From Haliclona indistincta (lineage: Eukaryota; Porifera; Demospongiae; Haplosclerida; Chalinidae), in assembly GCA_964017065.1 (NCBI GenBank), contig OZ024784.1, positions 18,007,344 to 18,071,343 on the forward strand: 64,000 bases of DNA, read 5' to 3'. The notes under the pieces are model-generated. The model was given only the letters and a program-made list of their open reading frames with translations. It did no database searches and was not told the origin of the DNA. Positions 44,101 through 53,350 of this stretch are shown here, in pieces; positions within the stretch are counted from its first letter, which is position 1; each line of letters starts with the position of its first letter. A program made the position numbers and the translations under genes.

Positions 44101-44881
44101 GTTCGACATAAATATCCTTTGAATTGTGCAAAAACAGTAGAGACATTCCTCCACCTCTTTCAATAAGAGAATGACCTTGATTTATTTTTTCAATGTTGGC
44201 CGAATTTCTTTCAAATGAGCAGTTGCTAATTGTAAAATGGGTTTCTTGTTGCTTTTTGTGAGGTGTAAAATCGATCACCAGTCCACCTCCTCCATAAGAA
44301 TACTCCAGTTCAGACTCGGTCACTTTGTTGTTCTCAAAGATAGTATTATTCAAAAGCACACTACCAAAGCAGTCTCTGATCATTAGACCATATCCATTGC
44401 TGTTGGTTACTATTAACCCTTGCAAGACTACATTAGTTGTGTTAAAGAATACTATAGACTTGCTTGCATTGCCTGTTATGTTGCTGTGATAAATTTGCAC
44501 ACCACAAGAGTCGATAGTGAAGCCACTTAGTTCAATATTGGAGGATTGATTGAAGACCAGTCCAGCATTCATGTGATGGCAGGAGATGTGAGTGTACTGA
44601 GAGCCCTGTCCTCTGATGGTGATATTACTCACCCGGGTGAAGCTGAGTGAGTGGGTCAGGTTACAGTTGCCATTAGTCAGTTCAAGGACAGAGTTACTGG
44701 GGACTTCACTGAGCACAGTGTCCAGTGATTGGTAGTTGCTGTGTTGGTTGCTCAAATCATCTTCAGCACAACAGACATGTATCACTTGAGAGTTTTTGTC
44801 ACCAATTGCAATGCTGGTTTTGGCTCTGATAAAGACTGTGACAATAAAAAGGCATAAGAAAGGCTTTAAAATCATCTTCAA
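41153..44881 (-). CDS. Array receptor, subtype A (1242 aa)
   Basis: Intact single exon. Signal peptide MKMILKPFLCLFIVTVFIRA; Cys pair HVCCAEDD; invariant N-terminal segment with the SGFTIDSCGVQIYHSN variant; beta-helix; linker (ITQTDELGNDVVDMY); Cys module (CPPGFSLNSDNVCVCSA, GILCGSCIEGHS). About nine membrane segments carry HSCYCCVKLGNRCGRRNIRG, and the tail ends SMEFPARLMDM. The beta-helix part (residues about 190-350) is nearly identical to 23557-27240, whereas the Cys and membrane parts match 45519-47662 better (FEGKFMAKFAK against FEGTFMAKVTT, HVLIQPYKVHWHNLLESAF). This looks like a mosaic made by exchange between paralogues. Probable glycosylated plasma-membrane protein with unknown ligand. 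Confidence 0.88.
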   Translation of the reverse strand: MKMILKPFLCLFIVTVFIRAKTSIAIGDKNSQVIHVCCAEDDLSNQHSNYQSLDTVLSEVPSNSVLELTNGNCNLTHSLSFTRVSNITIRGQGSQYTHISCHHMNAGLVFNQSSNIELSGFTIDSCGVQIYHSNITGNASKSIVFFNTTNVVLQGLIVTNSNGYGLMIRDCFGSVLLNNTIFENNKVTESELEYSYGGGGLVIDFTPHKKQQETHFTISNCSFERNSANIEKINQGHSLIERGGGMSLLFLHNSKDIYVELERCSFKNNTGSHGGGLFAWYSEDTTNCHLTVYNTWFYGNRATTLSPSVNEDKAGGGFQLGLSISLRHNKQIPTKNSIMFDSVNFTANTADNGGGASLFLSSIKKTMEFEKLNNITFINCVFVNNSGNGGSALEITPSYTEQQRSQFIGRVLLIDCVFTGNVPNPQNEIGQESTLFTSQILITLGGLMKFSNNRASAIYASSALLIFQENTSVEFSNNSGSKGGAIFLSGDSRLLVNDNTAFQFTNNTASYGGAICSLPSDNSISYGGSCFLIPQGKDYKNISLYFAGNKASREISNDIFVSTLASCCKYCQIWSNETINARNVFEKQCIGDYTFVNTGVPGSSISTAPSQLNTSSSYLELTPGLPHQLNITQTDELGNDVVDMYIVTAEITTDVKKSLITVHNSSITLCEKPGTNGVVVFENNAPVVRREYCNFSISQCPPGFSLNSDNVCVCSAFTGNKYFQMTNCDENSALITHGFWVGYIGNSSSEDMLFTGACVADFCSYRENSPLNGYNEIPTTIKTKEKLEEIVCSENRKGILCGSCIEGHSTLYHSPTLQCFNSTTAPCTYGIPLYIVSQLFPVTIIFVIILVFNISLTSGALYSFVFYAQVLDFLYIDAFKTLFEGKFMAKFAKLIHVVYASYNLKYFYTDNLAFCLISNANAMDIFMFQYGTILYAVMLVIATVLVLRLHSCYCCVKLGNRCGRRNIRGSIVDGLSAFLMLCYFQCSFITVYILTPVTLRGTGEMKNRTVPLYLGDSEYFGSGHLPYAIPAVLCLVVIIVPPPCILLLEPVATKLFNFQILPESIKQAYTKLRFKFMPFLDSFQASFKGKYRFFAGLYFTYRIVIPLLYLLFRNTVSTCYVAVEIFLFFLVFLHVLIQPYKVHWHNLLESAFLINLLFANTITIFNYAATIWGVSENSREIEVAVWAQIPSVLFPLIYITGYTIVSAYYKIKAFMKGYQKVATTPDAANINSMEFPARLMDM

Positions 44882-45165
44882 CTTGTGCTCTGAAAACAGC
44901 AGTCTGTTTTCAGCCTAAACTAAAACCGAAAGCAACTATTGAATTGTTGATATGCTCAATGGATTATTATTATTATTATACATTGCAGTCTTTGTTGTAA
45001 TTCCCTATTGTGTATTGGTTCTTTGCCTATTCTGAAAACACAATAAAACTCTTTCAATCAAATAATATGCACTCATTCACACATTGATGCAAAACAATAA
45101 ACTTTACATGCATATACAAAACAATGAACTTGTTCAATAGTGTTTGTGTCACAGGTAAATATGAT
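44882..45165. other. Short intergenic spacer
   Basis: AT-rich with a (TTA)n run near 44965-44980. No gene seen. Confidence 0.55.
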
Positions 45166-45518
45166 CTACATGTTTATTAGACGAGCAGGAAATCCAATAC
45201 TGTCCTCAAACTCAGAATCAGATTTGGTGATAACTCTTTGGTAACCCTTCATGAACAGCTTAACGCTGCGATAGACAGAAACAATGATATACACAACAAG
45301 ATATATGAGCGGGATAAACACAATTATTATTTGTATCCAGACAGCAACTATCACTTCATTGTGATTATCGTTGTCTCCCCAAATAGTTGCAGCATAGTTG
45401 AAGATGGTGATGGTGTTTACAAAGAGCAGGTTGATAAAGAAAGCAGACTCTAAAAGATTATGCCAACTAATCTTATAAGGTCGAATTGAAACATGAAGAA
45501 AAACAAGGAAGAAGAGAA
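45166..45518 (-). pseudogene. Array receptor 3' fragment (C-terminus displaced by inversion)
   Basis: Encodes the last two membrane segments and the tail: LFFLVFLHVSIRPYK, LLESAFFINLLFVNT, WIQIIIVFIPLIYLVVYIIV, ending SIGFPARLINM. It begins abruptly at 45518, where sequence of another gene on the opposite strand starts. It continues the coding of 18415-21761: the split codon is G from there plus TT from here (Val), and codon phase is kept to the stop. No start codon or signal peptide of its own. Confidence 0.85.
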
Positions 45519-47662
45519 TAATGCCAAACGATTTATTCTACAAAAATATTACCCTACACTTTGCTGGAAATAAGGCATCAAAGCAGACTGGCAATGACAT
45601 TTTTGTGTCATCTCTTACTTCATGCTGCAATTTTTGTCATACCAGGTCTCATGAACAGGTTAATCCTGGGAAAGTTTTTACTATTGACTGCATTGGAAAA
45701 TATACATTTACCAACACAGGAGTACCTGGCAGCAGTATCGCTACTTCTCCTTCACTATTGAACACATCATCATCGTATCTTGAACTCATTCCAGGACTTC
45801 CTCATGAACTGATCATCAATCAAACTGATGAACGAGGCAATGCCATTGTTAATATGTTCCTTGTTACTGCTGAGACTGTAAATGTCACAGGGATAGTGTC
45901 TTACGTGCATGTAGAAACTGAGAAGAATTCAATAGCAATCTTTGGAAAACCAGGAACAAGTGGAAGCATTGTTCTGAAAAATAATGCACCCGTAGTTAGA
46001 AGACTGAATCTGAACTTCACTCTTTCTCGATGTCCACCTGGGTTCTTAATTGATGATGAAAATGCTTGTGCCTGTTCAGCATCTAACACCAGCCACAGTT
46101 ACTTTCAAATGTCGTCCTGTAATAAAAATTCTTCATTGATTACACATGGATTTTGGGTTGGTTACATGGGCAACTCAAGTGAGGACATGCTATTCACAGG
46201 TGCCTGTGTTGCTGACTTCTGCTCGTATAATAGAATACCACCTTTGAATGGATATAATGAAATTCCAACGTATGTTAAAACTAAAGAAGACCTTGAAGAA
46301 GTAGTGTGTGGTGAAGATCGTAAAGGTATCTTATGTGGTAGTTGTATTGAAGGATATTCCACACTTTATCATTCGCCAACATTCATGTGTGCTAACACAA
46401 GTACTGCTCATTGTGCTTATGGGATCCCGCTCTACATTGTCTCAGAGTTGCTGCCAGTGACAATTGTCTTCATAATCATCTTGGTCTTCAATATCAGTCT
46501 CACTTCAGGAGCTCTATACAGCTTTGTCTTCTATGCTCAGGTACTTGACTTCCTATTCATTGATGCTTTTAAGACTTTGTTTGAAGGAACATTTATGGCC
46601 AAGGTTACTACAATAATCCATACCGTTTATGCCAGTTTCAACCTTAAATTTTTCTATGCCGATAGCACAGCTTTTTGCTTGATCAGCAATGCCAATACAA
46701 TGGACATATTCATGTTTCAATATGGCACTATACTGTATGCTGTGATGCTGGTTATAGCCACTGTTCTTGTTCTTCGACTTCACTCTTGCTACTGCTGTGT
46801 GAAGCTTGGCAATCGATGTGGCAGGAGAAACATCAGAGGTTCAATAGTAGATGGTCTGTCAGCATTTTTAATGCTGTGCTATTTCCAATGTTCTCAGATT
46901 ACTTTCTATATACTGACACCTGTCTTTCTGGAAGGAACTGGAGGAATCAAAAATCGAACTGTTCCATTGTACTTAGGTGATTCAGAGTATTTTGGGAGTG
47001 GCCACCTACCATATGCAATCCCAGCAGTTTTATGTCTTGTCGTAATTATAATACCTCCTCCTTGTATCTTGCTGCTTGAACCTGTAGCAACAAAGATTTT
47101 AAGCTTTCAAATATGGCCAGAATTTGTAAAACAAGCATATAACAAGCTTCATTTTAAATTTATGCCTTTTCTTGATTCCTTCCAAGCCAGTTTCAAAGAC
47201 AAATATCGATTTTTTGCTGGACTATATTTCTTTTATCGAATCCTGGTTCCATTGAACTATTTAACTTTTCGCAATACAGTGTCTACATGTTATGTTGCTG
47301 TTGAACTTTTTCTCTTCTTTCTTGTTTTCCTTCATGTCCTGGTTCAACCTTATAAAGTCCATTGGCATAACCTTTTGGAGTCTGCTTTTCTTATCAACCT
47401 GCTCTTTGCAAACACCATCACCATCTTCAACTATGCTGCAACTATTTGGGGTGTCAGTGAAAATAGCAGAGAAATTGAAGTAGCTGTCTGGGCACAGATT
47501 CCATCTGTGTTGTTCCCGCTCATATATATCACTGGGTATATCATTGTATCTATCTATCACTATTTTAAGCTGTTCAAGAAGGGCTACCAAAAAGTTTCCA
47601 CAACTCCTGATGCCTCCCATTGTGACAGTATGGAGTTTCCTGCTCGTCTAATGGATATGTAA
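45519..47662 (+). pseudogene. Array receptor 3' part, severed from its N-terminus by inversion
   Basis: Open from 45519; an ATG at 45521 is by chance in frame and would give 713 residues with no signal peptide, missing about 520 N-terminal residues. Content: end of the beta-helix (YKNITLHFAGNKASKQTGND), linker (INQTDERGNAIVNMFLVTAE), Cys module (CPPGFLIDDENACACSA, GILCGSCIEGYS), complete membrane region with the HSCYCCVKLGNRCGRRNIRG loop, tail CDSMEFPARLMDM. Without a signal peptide its membrane insertion would be altered. Its missing head is 21763-23323 (-), and the join reproduces the CFLMPND sequence seen at the equivalent place in the pseudogene at 29610. No internal lesion, so the gene was probably intact before the inversion. 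Confidence 0.85.
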
Positions 47663-48063
47663 TACATTACCACTGACTTTTGCTGCATGCTCTTCTTAAT
47701 TTTTTCAATACAGCTTTTTTCTATTGTAACACATCAATGCACCCCCCCCACATACATTAGTTTAGTTTGAGGGCATGATTTGTTTTTTCAGTGTCTATAG
47801 AACTGTTTATTCGCATTTCCTATTGTATAGTGTGTAGTATAATACTCCAGTACTGTTTATTAATCTTGAACAAAAGAAAGTTTATTTCAGTTGAATAGCA
47901 GTTTTATATAAGCAAGTAACCAGTAAACTAAAGAGAACTGCAACAGGAACCAGATGGTGATAACATAGATCTCTTCGTCATTGATCATGTTGACAAATTC
48001 TCTCAGGCTTTAGTTCAGTTTAAAAAGACTGTTACAAAGGGTAAGAACAGCTGCAAGTTTACA
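47663..48063. other. Intergenic spacer
   Basis: No gene. A run of eight C near 47741 and a TATATAAG box at 47906-47912, about 150 bp before the next ATG, are the only notable items. Confidence 0.5.
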
Positions 48064-51000
48064 ATGTCTTCAAAGGCTATTATTTGTCTTATTTACATTG
48101 CTGTAGCTATCTACACCGTTGATGTTGCATTTGGAGACAAAAAGGTAAAAGTTTGTTGCAATGAAAGCGAATCAAGCAGCTACTGCCAATCACTAGACTC
48201 GTTGAATGAAACACATCTTCAGGGCCTGATCTTTGAACTGACTAATGGCAGCTGTAACCTGACTCACTTGCTGCATTTCAATTGGGTAAATAATATCACC
48301 ATCAGAGGACAGGGCTCTCAGTACACTCACATCTCCTGCCATCACATGAATGCTGGACTGGTCTTCAATCAATCTTCCAATATTGAACTACGTGACTTCA
48401 CTATCAACTCTTGTGGTGTGCAAATTAATCACGATGAATTAATCGATAAAGTAGGCAATGCTAGTAAGTCTATTGCCTTCATGAACACAACTAATGTAGT
48501 CTTGCAAGGGTTAATAGTAACCAACAGCAATGGATATGGTCTAATGATCAGTGACTGCTTTGGTAGTGTGCTTTTGAATAACACTGTCTTTGAGAACAAC
48601 AAAGTGATTGAGTCTGAACTGGAGTATACTTATGGAGGAGGTGGACTGGTGATTGTTTTCATTCCTTATCAGAAGCAGCAGAAAACTCAGTACACTATTA
48701 ACAACTGTACATTCGAAAACAACTCCGGTAATATACAAATACAAAATCAGTCCTTTTTACGTCCTTATGATTCTGAAAAGGGTGGCGGAATGAAATTGAT
48801 TGCTTTACATAATTCAAGAGAAGTCAACATTACAATTTTCAACTGTGTTTTCATGAATAATACTGCTTCATACGGAGGAGGTCTGTACATAAGAGTTAGA
48901 GATAATACCAGTAACTGTAATGTCATTGTATCAAACTCTAAGTTCATTGGAAATAACGGTGAATTGTATAGCGGAGGAGGAGCTGATGTGGGCTTTAACA
49001 AAAATGAACAGTACTGGCACCATAAAAATGAATTTCCACATAAGAACACAATAAGGTTTGAAAATGTGCTTTTTGAACAAAACAAAGGCTTAATTGGAGG
49101 AGGAGCATCAGTTTACACTTCCTCAGTTGAAGAAGGAATAACATCTGAGAAGAAAAACTTTGTTGTTTTTGAGAACTGCAATTTCATAAAAAATTCTGGT
49201 AATGGTGGAGCAGCAGTTGATATCAGATCCAATGATGCCTTGCAGCGTGGAGCAATTTTTATCACAGGAGCAAATTTCACTAACGTCAATTTCAGTTCCA
49301 ACTTTCCTAACGATATTGAACTCACTGAGTGCGCTGTCTTCTTGACTTCTGAAGTAACAGTAACATTTTCAGGTGACATAATGTTTTCTGATAACAAAGT
49401 GACTGCTCTTTACAGTGCTTCTGCTCTGCTTGTGTTTAATGAGAACAGTAATGTAAAGTTTTTGAATAACAATGGAGAACGCGGTGGAGCTGTTCTGCTA
49501 GTTGGTGATTCTCGTATGCAGCTAGGGAACCATACTTATTTTGAGTTTATCAACAACACTGCATCTTATGGTGGAGCCATCTGTGCTCTGCCTACACAAG
49601 TCCATGGCTTCACATTTATCGATAAGTGTTTCTTGAATCCAAGCAGTAGAAGGTTTCATAACATCAGCTTATTCTTTGCTGGAAATTTAGCATCTATTAT
49701 TGGTAATGACATCTTTGCCACATCTCTTGATCCTTGCTTAGGACAATGTGAATTTGAACTCAAGGAAAAATTAGCAAACACTTCAGAGATCTTTTCCAGG
49801 AATTGCATTGGATTTTTTAAATTCGAAAAGCCTCCAAATGGAAGTGTATCCACTTGCCCAAAAGTGATAGAGGGTCCGCCTTCCACTATTTTTCCAATTC
49901 CAGGCTTTCCTTACAACTTACCCATTTCTCAAATCGATGAGATGGGCAATGATGTTGGATATACGTTCTTGCTAACTCTGAAGCTTGGAAAAGCCAGTAA
50001 TGTGTCTCTTGGAAGTCTAACTTTGAAGAACAATACCAATTTTTATGGTGAGCCAAGAGAATCAGGAATTCTCACCATTGAAAACTCAGCTCAAATTGTA
50101 AGACAACTAAGGATTAATTTTAAATTGGCTGACTGTCCTCCAGGATTTGTTTTAAAGAATTTTAGAAAATCTTGTGTATGTTCTGCAGCTGACAGCTTGT
50201 ACCGTGGTATTCATTCTTGTCGTAACCATTCAGCATTAGTTAAACCAGGATACTGGGTTGGCTATATCGGTGGTAATACTGAGGAAACACTGTTTACTGG
50301 CAACTGTATTGCAAGTTTTTGCAATTTTAATGAAAGCCGTGCTGCAGCTAGAAATCATTCTCTACCAAACACAAACAGTACTGAGGAAGCCCTAGAAGAG
50401 GTAGTATGTGGCAGCAAGCGGAAAGGAGTGTTATGTACCAGATGTGCCAATGGATACACAGTATTTTATCATTCACCTAATTTAGAATGTTTCCAAATAT
50501 ATAATTGTGCGTTTGGAATTCCATTATACATTGTCTCAGAGCTGCTCCCTGTGACTATTGTCTTTCTTGTCATTCTTATCTTCAACATCAGCCTTACTTC
50601 AGGAGCTGTCTACGGCTTTGTCTTCTATGCACAAGTGCTTGACTCTCAGTTTGTCGATGCATTTGGTACAGCAGATGTAAACAATCCAGTCACAGAATTT
50701 GTTCTAAATGCTTTCAAAGTGATATATGGCTCTTTCAATTTGAACATGTTAAATATAGAAGGTTTGTCCTTTTGCATCATCAGTGGTGCTAATGTAATGG
50801 ACATCTTCATGTTTAATTATGCCACTATTCTGTACTCTGTGATGCTGGTTATAGCCACTGTTCTTGTTCTTAGATATCACTCTTGCTACTGCTGTGTGAA
50901 GCTTGGCAATCGATGTGGCAGGAGAAACATCAGAGGTTCAATAGTAGATGGTCTGTCAGCATTCCTAGTGCTGTGCTACTTTCAATGTACTAAGATAACA

Positions 51001-51759
51001 TCTAAGGTATTGGCTTCAGTGACTCTCAGCAGCAAGAATGAAACATCGAACAAGACAGTTCCTTTGTTTCTAGGCGACTCTGAGTACTTTGGTCCAGGTC
51101 ATCTACCATATGCTATTCCAGCTGTCTTTGTCCTTATTGTTGTAATTATTCCGCCACCTTGTATCCTCATGCTTGAACCAGTGCTTACTAAACTGTTCAG
51201 TTGGAACTGCTGGAACACCTTCAAGGTCACTTGTTACTACACTAAGGTACGAATGAGCTTCATGCCATTCCTCGATTCATTTCAAGGATGTTTCAAGGAC
51301 AAATATCGATTCATTGCTGGGTTCTACTTCGCCTATCGTGTAGCAACCACTGCAACATATTTCTCTCCATCAGTATTCTCATGTTATGTTTCTCTTGAGG
51401 TGATTCTCTTCTTGATTGTATTCATTCATGTCATACTACGTCCTCACAAAGAGTCTTGGCACAACATCATCGAGCTTGTCATCTTAATCAACCTACTGTT
51501 TGTCAACACAGCTACACTGATAAATCTCGCTATTATTCAGGGAAAAATTGACTTAAGTCTAAATGAAATTGCAATAGAGTGGCTGCAGATAATCGCCATG
51601 TCTGTGCCCATCATCTACATGAGTGTGTATGCAGCATACCGTGCTTTCAAACAGTTCTGCCGCACACCACCAAGTAATACATCACAACCTCTACTTGAAA
51701 GATCCGATGATATGGGGTTTCCTGCTCGTCTTCTTGATAGCAAAGAACACGTTTTCTAA
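48064..51759 (+). CDS. Array receptor, subtype B (1231 aa)
   Basis: Intact single exon at the right end of the array. Signal peptide MSSKAIICLIYIAVAIYTVD; CC pair KVCCNESE; N-terminal segment slightly diverged (LHFNWVNNITIRGQGSQYTH); beta-helix with GGGMKLIAL, GGGLYIRV and GGAVLLVGDS turns; linker (ISQIDEMGNDVGYTFLLTLK); Cys module (CPPGFVLKNFRKSCVCSA, GVLCTRCANGYT). About nine hydrophobic segments start at IPLYIVSELLPVTIVFLV and carry the HSCYCCVKLGNRCGRRNIRG loop. The tail TSQPLLERSDDMGFPARLLD ends SKEHVF. Close relative of 37050-40778, including the signal peptide. It is immediately outside the inverted block and shows the ancestral + orientation. Expected to be an N-glycosylated surface receptor; ligand and signalling unknown. 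Confidence 0.88.
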   Translation: MSSKAIICLIYIAVAIYTVDVAFGDKKVKVCCNESESSSYCQSLDSLNETHLQGLIFELTNGSCNLTHLLHFNWVNNITIRGQGSQYTHISCHHMNAGLVFNQSSNIELRDFTINSCGVQINHDELIDKVGNASKSIAFMNTTNVVLQGLIVTNSNGYGLMISDCFGSVLLNNTVFENNKVIESELEYTYGGGGLVIVFIPYQKQQKTQYTINNCTFENNSGNIQIQNQSFLRPYDSEKGGGMKLIALHNSREVNITIFNCVFMNNTASYGGGLYIRVRDNTSNCNVIVSNSKFIGNNGELYSGGGADVGFNKNEQYWHHKNEFPHKNTIRFENVLFEQNKGLIGGGASVYTSSVEEGITSEKKNFVVFENCNFIKNSGNGGAAVDIRSNDALQRGAIFITGANFTNVNFSSNFPNDIELTECAVFLTSEVTVTFSGDIMFSDNKVTALYSASALLVFNENSNVKFLNNNGERGGAVLLVGDSRMQLGNHTYFEFINNTASYGGAICALPTQVHGFTFIDKCFLNPSSRRFHNISLFFAGNLASIIGNDIFATSLDPCLGQCEFELKEKLANTSEIFSRNCIGFFKFEKPPNGSVSTCPKVIEGPPSTIFPIPGFPYNLPISQIDEMGNDVGYTFLLTLKLGKASNVSLGSLTLKNNTNFYGEPRESGILTIENSAQIVRQLRINFKLADCPPGFVLKNFRKSCVCSAADSLYRGIHSCRNHSALVKPGYWVGYIGGNTEETLFTGNCIASFCNFNESRAAARNHSLPNTNSTEEALEEVVCGSKRKGVLCTRCANGYTVFYHSPNLECFQIYNCAFGIPLYIVSELLPVTIVFLVILIFNISLTSGAVYGFVFYAQVLDSQFVDAFGTADVNNPVTEFVLNAFKVIYGSFNLNMLNIEGLSFCIISGANVMDIFMFNYATILYSVMLVIATVLVLRYHSCYCCVKLGNRCGRRNIRGSIVDGLSAFLVLCYFQCTKITSKVLASVTLSSKNETSNKTVPLFLGDSEYFGPGHLPYAIPAVFVLIVVIIPPPCILMLEPVLTKLFSWNCWNTFKVTCYYTKVRMSFMPFLDSFQGCFKDKYRFIAGFYFAYRVATTATYFSPSVFSCYVSLEVILFLIVFIHVILRPHKESWHNIIELVILINLLFVNTATLINLAIIQGKIDLSLNEIAIEWLQIIAMSVPIIYMSVYAAYRAFKQFCRTPPSNTSQPLLERSDDMGFPARLLDSKEHVF

Positions 51760-52002
51760 ACTTCACAACAAATACCAAACAGCAGCTGCCTTTAATATAA
51801 TACCTATTACTAATTTACTTGTTGCTTTATTATAAATTATGTTGCTTTGTTAAAGTTGTGTTTGAAATGTTAATAATTAAAAACAGTAAAAACCAATGAG
51901 AGAGAGAGAGAGTTGATATACAGAGCAGTGTGTGTGATTCTGAATACATTACACATTCATACATTGTCTTATAGTGATTAATGGAAGCATGATTATATAG
52001 GG

Positions 52003-53318
52003 TCATAGAGGAGTGTTGAACATCGGTTTGTCACTCTCCAAAAAGCTGGAGCTGGAGCTGGACATCTGCAAGCTATGGCTTGTGGCGTGAAGCGTTTCCT
52101 CTGGATCAACGTCGCCATTTGGAACTGAACTGCTGATGGAATTGGCACTACTGCTTGCCGACATGTTTCCAGAAAGGTGAGACGCTCGAGTAATTGGAGA
52201 AAACGGAGTGGGTGAATAAACCTTTCTATCTCTATCTTTGCTCTGTTTCATGAGCATTGCAAACTCTTGCAAGCTACCAGCAGAACCAATAGAAGAGATA
52301 GAGGCAGTAGAGATGGGTCGGCCATGATTAGCTTTAGCCTCTCTGTTTCGACGAGTGTCACTCATTGTGGAGAGACGCATCTTTCGAGAGCTGTGACCAA
52401 GAGCGCGACCCCGTGTGAGCGTAGCTGTTCCCGAATTGATAAGATTTGAAATTGCTTTTGTGCCGTAAGATTCCAGATTGTCGTCTGTAAGGAGCAGAGA
52501 GAAAAGCATAATAAGTGTATAGTAGCCTCGCCTCCAGACCACACCCTTCAGTTAGTGGCCTGTTAATGACTGTCTGCGCATGTGTTGATTTTACCAGAAA
52601 ACCTAGTCAAAATGGCGTTGCTATCGTATACGTTGCGTATCGCACGTGTCTGGTCTTCTCTTAAACGTAATACCTGCCTTTCCAACAAGCTGAGACGGCG
52701 TGCTGTAGCGCTTAGCAATTGCGCGAGTAATTGATGATATCCGAATTCCTTGGAAAATCAACGCATGCGCAGACAGTCATTACCAAGCCACTAACTGAAG
52801 GGTGTGGTCTGGAGGCGAGGCTAAGTGTATAGATAAACAATTTATACCTCTCAGTTTCAGCATGTGGCTGAAGAACAAGTCCCATATCTCAGTCACCCAT
52901 TCCATTTTCGCCTCCATAGACTCAGCCTGTGAGTACAAGAAACAGTAATAAGCTTGCCTAACCAAGTGTACCTATTATCTACCTGGAGTTCAAGGGTGAT
53001 CTTTTTCATCTCTAGAGCAAACCGTGTTGAGTGACCAGGAATATTCTCTCTTAAAACAAGAGCATTTGTCTATGTAAGAAACAAATCAATGCATAATAAA
53101 CTATAATCAAATCTGATTCTCAAAGGTCTCACTCGATAAAAATTTCTGAACTCGTATTCATCCGTACCACTCAGACCAGATTTTGTTGTCCTCTTTATTT
53201 TAGCTAAGATGAGGCAGTGCTCAAAAAGGAACGCTTTTCGTTTGTGTTTGCTGAAGCCATCAATAACAGTGAGAACACCTACTCTTAAGACACGACCCTG
53301 CTCAGCTAGACTACCCTG

Positions 53319-53350
<32 letters not shown>

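Larger units (their letters stand above)
21763..45518. other. Inverted segment of about 23.8 kb
   Basis: The block is bounded by two sharp breakpoints inside different receptor genes, at 21761/21763 and 45518/45519. All genes inside the block are on the - strand, while array genes on both sides are on the + strand. Reversing it repairs both broken genes in phase and makes the array unidirectional. The breakpoints show no long homology; only base 21762 is unassigned to either gene. Details are given in the findings. Confidence 0.85.

Noticed and set aside
8033..51759. Horizontal transfer of Pmp genes from Chlamydia-like bacteria
   Set aside because: Short FxxN/GGA motifs arise in many beta-helix proteins. 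The genes are fused to eukaryotic-style multi-pass domains and match neighbouring base composition, and no bacterial autotransporter barrel is present.
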